Below, piece by piece: positions 59,571 to 64,000 of a stretch of 64,000 nt of DNA. The translations under genes and the position numbers were made by a program. Position 1 is the stretch's first letter. The number at the start of each line of letters is the position of its first letter. Under the pieces are notes generated by a model, which ran no database searches, was not told the DNA's origin, and saw only the letters and a list, made by a program, of their open reading frames with translations. Origin of the DNA: Amycolatopsis tucumanensis (lineage in GTDB: Bacteria; Actinomycetota; Actinomycetes; Mycobacteriales; Pseudonocardiaceae). The DNA lies in the NCBI RefSeq assembly GCF_021654135.1, contig NZ_JAKGSD010000002.1, forward strand, positions 186,001 through 250,000, given 5' to 3'.

Positions 59571-59903
59571 GTGGACGAGGAAGTCATCCCCATCCTGCGG
59601 GTGGCGGACGCCGCGGCGGCGGTCGCCTGGTACGAGCGGCTGGGGTTCACCAAGCAGTGGGAGCACCGCTTCGAACCGGAGCTGCCCGCTTTTGTCGAGG
59701 TTGCCAGGGGTCGCGTGCGGTTGTTCCTGTCGGAACACACGGGGGACGCGCGCCCGGACACGTTGGTCTACCTGCGATTGCGGGATGTGGACGCCATCGC
59801 CGCCGCGTTCGGCGTGCCGGCGGAGGAGGCTCCGTGGGCGCGGGAGATCGAGCTGCGCGACCCCGACGGCAACCGGCTGCGGATCGGCACGCCGACGGAG
59901 TGA
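59571..59903 (+). CDS. VOC-family protein, bleomycin-resistance-like
   Basis: 110 residues: ILRVADAAAAVAWYERLGF, FVEVARGRVRLFLSEHTG, and RDPDGNRLRIGTP. The compact form and FLSEH block match bleomycin-binding-type proteins, but many of these have other roles. GTG at 59571; 29 bases after the previous VOC gene, so possibly the same transcript. Confidence 0.82.
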   Translation: MDEEVIPILRVADAAAAVAWYERLGFTKQWEHRFEPELPAFVEVARGRVRLFLSEHTGDARPDTLVYLRLRDVDAIAAAFGVPAEEAPWAREIELRDPDGNRLRIGTPTE

Positions 59904-59976
59904 GCGCTGCGCCGGGCCCGGCAACCGGCAGGTTCATCCAGGTTGGCAAGGCCTAGAGGAGTGATGCGTAAGTCTG

Positions 59977-60533
59977 TTAGTGGTCGTAGGCGGTCAGGGA
60001 TCGGGTGGTGGGTTGGCCTTTGAGGGTGTCGTTGACCGATTCGATGAGCTGGCGGATCAGCCGGACGCCGCGCTCGGTGAGGTAGTGGTCGAGTTCGCGG
60101 GAGACGTAGCCCTTGTCGGCGATGATCAGCAGTCCGGGGCCCTCGGCGCGCAGGTGGGGTTCGTGGTCGCAGATCACCATGAGTACCTGCCGCTCGTCGA
60201 ACGGTGGGCAGGGAGCGGCCACACTCCACCGGGGTGAAGTCGACGATCCAGGTGGCGTCGGTCCACAGGTCGGTATCGGCTGCGAGCCAGCGCATCACCT
60301 GTTTGACCAGTGGCGACGCGGCACGCAGGCGACGGTTGTAGCCGGACTGGCCGGGCAAGTACCGGAACGCGCCGGGCACCCGGACGGGCAGGAACCGCAA
60401 CCACCGGGCCTCGGAGTTGAACCCCAGCAACGCCTGAGCCACGGCCAGGGTGACCACCTCGGCGTCGGTCAGCTTCGGTGGCCGGCCAGCCGACGCTGGC
60501 CCGCCAAGCGGTCGTGTTCAGGTCTGTCGTCAC
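59977..60533 (-). pseudogene. Decayed IS982-like transposase
   Basis: Pieces of an IS982-family transposase remain in several frames. N-terminal TTDLNT; then VTLAVAQALLGFNSEARWLRF, GAFRYLPGQSGYN and WIVDFTPVECGRS; then after a deletion FDERQVLMVICDH and LLIIADKGYVSRE; then after another deletion RQLIESVNDTLKGQ joined directly to TRSLTAYDH. At least one frameshift near 60480 and two internal deletions are visible. No terminal repeats or target duplications recognised. Confidence 0.85.
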
Positions 60534-60581
60534 AAACGGGTCTTGAACACCCTTCGTCCGTCTCTAGTGCGAACGGGCGGT

Positions 60582-61175
60582 TCAGGCGCCGGAGTGGTCC
60601 GGCAGGAGCCGAGCCGCCAGTGATCGTGCCGTGGCGGTGAGCGTGGCCGTGTCCAGCCCGGTCCGGCTCATGAACACGAGCCCTTGTTGCGCGGCCAGGA
60701 GAGCCCGCGCGAGTTCGATCGGTTCCGTTCCGGCCGGCAGGTCGCCCTCGCGTTGGGCGCGGGCGACGCAGTCGCCGATCAGCGCGGTGGTCGTCTCGTA
60801 GGCGCGGTGGGCGTGGTTGAGGACTTCCGGATCGGCGTTACCGAGTTCGCTGGTGCTGTTGGCCAGCAGGCAGCCACGCCGCACGCCAGGCGAGTCGTCG
60901 ACCGGTGCTTCGAGGAGCATGCGCAGTGCGTCCAGGGCCCGTGGCGCCTCGGCGAGGGCTTCCCGGAGACGGCGGTGGTTGTCGTCGGTGTAGGCGCGCA
61001 GCGCCCGGAGGAAGAGCTGGCGCTTGTCGCCGAACGCCGCATACAGGCTGCCCTTGCCGAGGCCGCTGACGCGCATCAGGTCTTCCAGCGAGGTCGCCGC
61101 GTAACCGGCGTCCCAGAACTGATCACGGACGGCGTTCAGCACCTGCTTCTCGTCGAACGATCGCGGTCGTGCCAT
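60582..61175 (-). CDS. TetR-family regulator
   Basis: 197 residues. The helix-turn-helix is TSLEDLMRVSGLGKGSLYAAFGDK, and the C-terminal domain resembles the TetR_C_6-type (GCLLANSTSELG). ATG at 61175. Divergent from an SDR gene over a large inverted repeat that it most likely binds, repressing both genes until an electrophile or other ligand is present. Confidence 0.87.
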   Translation of the reverse strand: MARPRSFDEKQVLNAVRDQFWDAGYAATSLEDLMRVSGLGKGSLYAAFGDKRQLFLRALRAYTDDNHRRLREALAEAPRALDALRMLLEAPVDDSPGVRRGCLLANSTSELGNADPEVLNHAHRAYETTTALIGDCVARAQREGDLPAGTEPIELARALLAAQQGLVFMSRTGLDTATLTATARSLAARLLPDHSGA

Positions 61176-61190
61176 GCGGACAGGATATCG

Positions 61191-61244
61191 AGTTCTTGAC
61201 CGTGCGGTCCAGCACGCTTATGGTGGACCGCGCGGTCAAGAACT
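61191..61244. promoter_or_regulatory. Double TetR operator with 21-base arms
   Basis: Two 21-base arms (61191-61211 and 61224-61244) match as an inverted repeat at 20 of 21 positions with a 12-base spacer. Each arm holds its own small dyad, GACCGTGCGGTC and GACCGCGCGGTC, so two dimers could bind. It fills the divergent promoter. Confidence 0.8.
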
Positions 61245-61282
61245 CCTTGGCCCGTTGCACGCGAGAAAGTTGGGAAACACAC

Positions 61283-62029
61283 ATGGGAAAGCTGGACGGC
61301 AAGGTGGCGATCGTGACCGGCGGGTCGCGGGGCATCGGGGCGGCCTCGGCGCTGGCGCTGGCCGACGAGGGCGCCGACGTCGCGATCAGCTACTCGGCCT
61401 CGGCGGACCAGGCCAAGGCTGTGGTCGCCGACCTGGAGGCGAAGGGGGTGCGGGCGGCGGCTTTCCAGGCCGACCAGGCGGACGCGGCGCAGGCGGCGGG
61501 CTTGATCCACCACGTGGCCGAGCAGTTCGGGAAGCTGGACATCCTGGTCAACAACGCGGCCGTGAGCGGTGGCGGCCTCGTGGGCAGCGAGCCCGTCGAC
61601 CAGGCCGCCATCGAGCGGCAGCTCGCCGTCAACTACACCAGCGTGGTGGCCGCGGTCCAGGCGGCGGTGCCGTTGCTGCCCGATGGCGGGCGGATCGTCA
61701 GCATCAGCTCAGGCGTGGCCACCCGGGCGGGTTTCCAGGGGATGGCGTACTACACGGGCACGAAGTCGGCCCTCGAGGGCTTCAGCCGGGGCGCGGCCCG
61801 CGATCTGGCGCAGCGGGGCATCACGGTCAACGTCGTCCAGCCCGGGTTCGTCGACACCGACGGAAACCCCGCCGACGGCCCGGCCGCGTCCACGTTCCTC
61901 CCGACCGCGGCGATGGGCCGGTACGGCAGGCCGGAGGAGATCGCCGCGGGCGTCGTCTTCCTCGCCAGCCCGCAGGCCTCCTACGTCACCGGCGCGGTGC
62001 TGCGGATCGACGGCGGATACGCGGCATAG
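61283..62029 (+). CDS. SDR-family oxidoreductase
   Basis: 248-residue short-chain dehydrogenase. Cofactor motif TGGSRGIG at residues 12-19, NNAAVSGGG, Ser in SISSG, YYTGTKSALEG as the catalytic Tyr/Lys, and the PGFVDTDGNP block. Resembles 3-oxoacyl-ACP reductase-like SDRs induced in TetR/SDR pairs. ATG at 61283. Substrate unknown. Confidence 0.9.
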   Translation: MGKLDGKVAIVTGGSRGIGAASALALADEGADVAISYSASADQAKAVVADLEAKGVRAAAFQADQADAAQAAGLIHHVAEQFGKLDILVNNAAVSGGGLVGSEPVDQAAIERQLAVNYTSVVAAVQAAVPLLPDGGRIVSISSGVATRAGFQGMAYYTGTKSALEGFSRGAARDLAQRGITVNVVQPGFVDTDGNPADGPAASTFLPTAAMGRYGRPEEIAAGVVFLASPQASYVTGAVLRIDGGYAA

Positions 62030-62169
62030 CCCGACCGCGCGAAGTTAACCCCGCATGACCTGATCCGTCCGCCCGAGGCGATCACCGATACACCACGTTA
62101 ACGCCCGCGAAGCGGTCGTGACACCGCTGCCGGGTGCACTGTTCCACGACCCGCACCAGTTGCGGGGCG

Positions 62170-62290
62170 CGTCTAGGGTTCCGCCACCGCCGGGTGGGTC
62201 TGGTCCGAGAGACGCAGGCGGTCCGCGCCGGATGCGGAACCGTTCCACGGCGGGAGAAAAGCCCGGGAGGCCATCACGGCCCCGGGCTGC
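62170..62290 (+). ncRNA. Guanidine-I (ykkC) riboswitch
   Basis: The leader of the permease gene carries conserved blocks of the ykkC class: CTAGGGTTCCG (about 62173), GGTCTGGTCCGAGAGACGCA (62198 onward), and ACGGCGGGAGAAAAGCCCGGG near 62247-62267, in the right order and spacing. The last block can instead pair with CCCGGGC at 62281-62287 to form a strong hairpin around GGCC-atcac-GGCC. Guanidine binding would keep that hairpin from forming and switch the genes on. The downstream genes (permease, DUF1989) are those known to be controlled by this RNA. Confidence 0.87.
62261..62287 (+). terminator. Expression-platform hairpin of the riboswitch
   Basis: GCCCGGG (62261-62267) pairs with CCCGGGC (62281-62287), with an inner GGCC/GGCC stem and an ATCAC loop. 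It overlaps the conserved 3' block of the aptamer, so the two folds exclude each other. No T run follows, so the mechanism in this high-GC host may rely on a non-canonical terminator. Confidence 0.6.
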
Positions 62291-62322
62291 GTGCGTGGTC
62301 CGGGGATGATCCGGAGGTGGGT

Positions 62323-63840
62323 ATGTCCGTCACGCATCCCCAGACCACGCCAGACGCCGACGCCGGGGACCTCTCCGGCTTCGGCTACGGCCAGCAGCTG
62401 AAACGCAAGATCGGGTCCTACGGGTCGTTCGCCGCGGGGTTCTCCTTCGTCTCCATCCTCACGACCGTCTTCCAGCTGTTCTTCTTCGGCTTCTCCTTCG
62501 CAGGCCCGGCGTTCTTCTGGACCTGGCCGATCGTGCTGGCCGGGCAGCTGCTCGTCGCGCTGTGCTTCGCCGAGCTGGCGGCCCGCTACCCGATCTCGGG
62601 CGTCATCTACCAGTGGTCGAGCCGTCTCGGGGGGCGGCTGTGGGGCTGGACCGCGGGCTGGCTGATGATCGTCGCGCAGACGGTCACCCTCGCCGGCGCC
62701 GCGATCGCCCTCCAGGTCGTGCTGCCGCCGGTCTGGTCCGGCTTCCAGCTGATCCCCGGCGACTCCGCGCTGACCTCCCCCACCGGCGCGGCCAACGCCG
62801 TCCTGCTGGGCGTGCTGCTGCTGGCCGTCACCACGGCGATCAACGCGATCGGCGTGCGCCTGATGTCGGTCGTCAACAGCGTCGGCGTCACCTGCGAGCT
62901 GGTGGGTGTCGCGCTGTTGTGCGTCGCGTTGTTCTCCCGCGCCGAGCGCGGCCCCGGCGTGGTGCTGCAGACGCAGGGCGTCGAGGGCCACAGCTACCTG
63001 TGGGCGTTCGCGGTGTCCGGGTTGATGGCCGCCTACGTGCTGGTCGGCTTCGACAGCGCGGGCGAGCTGTCCGAGGAGACGCACAACCCGCGCCGCACCA
63101 CGCCGCGCACCATCCTGCGCGCCGTGCTGATCTCCGGTCTCGGCGGCGCGCTCATGCTGCTGGCCACCCTGATGGCCGCGGGCAGCGTCACCGACGGCAG
63201 CCTCGGCGACCCGGCACTGGGCCTGCCCGGGGTGCTGATGAGCCGCCTCGGCGACACGCTCGGCCGGGTCTTCCTGGTGGACGTCGCGATCGCGGTGACG
63301 GTGTGCACGCTGGCGATCCAGACCGCCGCCACCCGGATGGTGTTCTCGATGGCCCGCGACCGCGTCCTGCCCTTCGCCGGCGGCCTGGCGAAGGTCAACC
63401 CGCGCACCGGCACCCCGGTCCGCGCCTCGGTCGTGGTCGCGGTCGTCGCGGCGGCGGTGCTGCTGATCAACATCGGCAACCCTGCGCTGTTCACCACCGT
63501 CGCGAGCGTCTGCATCATGCTGCTTTACTTGGCCTACCTGATGGTGACGCTGCCGCTGCTGATCCGCCGCCTGCGGGGTGAGCTGCCTGCCGCACCGGGC
63601 TATTTCAGCCTCGGCCGCTGGGGTGTGGTCGTCAACGTGCTCGCGGTGGTGTGGGGCGCGGCGATGGCGGTGAACCTGGGCTGGCCGCGAGCCGAGGTGT
63701 TCGATCCCGAGGGCGGGCACCCGTACCTGCAGTGGTTCGCTCCCCTGTTCCTCGCCGGCACGCTGCTCGTCGGCGCGCTCGCGTACGCAGTGCAGGCGCG
63801 CCGCCCCGCGCTGGCGCCGGTTCTGGAGGGTGCCGCGTGA
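62323..63840 (+). CDS. APC-family permease, probable guanidine/urea-related transporter
   Basis: 505-residue amino acid/polyamine/organocation permease with about 12 helices: GQQLKRKIGSYGSFAAGFSF, GPAFFWTWPIVLAGQLLVA, ARYPISGVIYQWSSRLGG, FDSAGELSEETHNPRR. Preceded by a guanidine-I riboswitch and overlapping the next gene (DUF1989) by four bases (GTGA), the layout of guanidine/urea carboxylase loci. It should move guanidine, urea or a related amine. ATG at 62323 follows GGAGG. Confidence 0.85.
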   Translation: MSVTHPQTTPDADAGDLSGFGYGQQLKRKIGSYGSFAAGFSFVSILTTVFQLFFFGFSFAGPAFFWTWPIVLAGQLLVALCFAELAARYPISGVIYQWSSRLGGRLWGWTAGWLMIVAQTVTLAGAAIALQVVLPPVWSGFQLIPGDSALTSPTGAANAVLLGVLLLAVTTAINAIGVRLMSVVNSVGVTCELVGVALLCVALFSRAERGPGVVLQTQGVEGHSYLWAFAVSGLMAAYVLVGFDSAGELSEETHNPRRTTPRTILRAVLISGLGGALMLLATLMAAGSVTDGSLGDPALGLPGVLMSRLGDTLGRVFLVDVAIAVTVCTLAIQTAATRMVFSMARDRVLPFAGGLAKVNPRTGTPVRASVVVAVVAAAVLLINIGNPALFTTVASVCIMLLYLAYLMVTLPLLIRRLRGELPAAPGYFSLGRWGVVVNVLAVVWGAAMAVNLGWPRAEVFDPEGGHPYLQWFAPLFLAGTLLVGALAYAVQARRPALAPVLEGAA

Positions 63841-64000
63841 GCGAGGTCCTGCTGTCCCACGAGATCCCCGGCGGCGCCGCCTGGTCGGTCCTGGTCCGCG
63901 GTGGCCGGGAGCTGAAGCTGACCGCCACCGGTGACGGCGCGAACTGCTCGACGCTGCTGTTCGCCGCGCACCACCCCGTGGACCGGCTCAACGTCCCGGA
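63837..64000 (+). CDS. DUF1989 protein, urea-carboxylase-associated/carboxyguanidine deiminase subunit (3' end outside window)
   Basis: The first 54 residues (SEVLLSHEIPGGAAWSVLV, LTATGDGANCSTLLFAA) match the start of the DUF1989 proteins formerly called urea carboxylase-associated proteins. Two such proteins form carboxyguanidine deiminase (CgiAB), which acts after guanidine carboxylase. It starts at GTG 63837 inside the permease stop. The rest of the locus lies beyond the right edge. Confidence 0.8.
   Translation, partial: MSEVLLSHEIPGGAAWSVLVRGGRELKLTATGDGANCSTLLFAAHHPVDRLNVP

Overview
The window is high-GC DNA with GTG starts, very short intergenic gaps and many 1- to 4-base stop/start overlaps. 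The gene families (MmyB-type XRE regulators, a QsdR-like TetR, DUF1206, CoxMSL-type hydroxylase, EgtC-like amidotransferase, TPR-CHAT proteins) point to an actinomycete, most likely of the Pseudonocardiaceae (Amycolatopsis-like). No rRNA or tRNA was seen. The region reads as accessory and catabolic chromosome: many small regulator/enzyme pairs, two large catabolic operons, a toxin/CHAT island, and several decayed genes.

Layout. 1-9.9 kb: a serine hydrolase (cut by the window edge), divergent SDR genes, an XRE regulator divergent from ilvD, a second XRE regulator, an acyl-ACP desaturase, and a secreted lipase followed by a TetR gene. 9.9-13.4 kb: a LacI regulator divergent from a DapA-like aldolase and an MFS carrier. 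13.4-16.4 kb: an AHSA1-type protein with its ArsR-like regulator, an RluA-type pseudouridine synthase and a headless LysR remnant. 16.5-21.3 kb: an IclR-regulated operon with a dehydrogenase-RraA fusion, a TRAP-like large permease, a two-helix membrane protein and a cyclase-family hydrolase. 22.4-28.4 kb: a VapBC-like module, a Doc-like Fic module, and an operon of a DUF6338-like membrane protein, a 46-residue peptide and a 1149-residue TPR-CHAT protease. 28.4-30.8 kb: TetR, an FAD monooxygenase and a broken SDR gene.

30.8-42 kb holds what appears to be a complete aerobic nicotinate catabolic operon. In transcription order it is nicX, nicE, nicC, an MFS carrier, the FAD, molybdopterin and 2Fe-2S hydroxylase subunits, coxG, nicF and nicD, with a divergent MarR regulator. 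Together these would take up nicotinate, hydroxylate it to 6-hydroxynicotinate, convert that to 2,5-dihydroxypyridine, open the ring to N-formylmaleamate, and release formate and ammonia to give maleate and then fumarate.

42-47 kb: LysE and EamA exporters, a SnoaL-like protein, an FAD oxidase, a LysR regulator and a class II glutamine amidotransferase. 47.2-55.8 kb: an eight-gene operon next to a MarR gene. It encodes an MFS carrier, two M24/creatinase-fold proteins with altered active sites, an ornithine-cyclodeaminase-like enzyme and two LeuCD-type hydratase pairs. One pair keeps its Fe-S cysteines; the other has lost all three ligands in the large subunit and an active-site cysteine motif in the small one.

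56-64 kb: DUF1206, an unrecognised small protein, a phytoene-desaturase-like FAD enzyme, an isochorismatase-fold protein lacking its nucleophile, two VOC proteins, a decayed IS982-like transposase, and a TetR/SDR pair around a long inverted repeat. The window ends in a guanidine-I (ykkC) riboswitch, an APC permease and the start of a DUF1989 gene, the front of a guanidine/urea carboxylase locus.

The best candidates for undescribed biology are the DUF6338/peptide/CHAT operon and the operon pairing canonical with cluster-less LeuCD-like hydratases.
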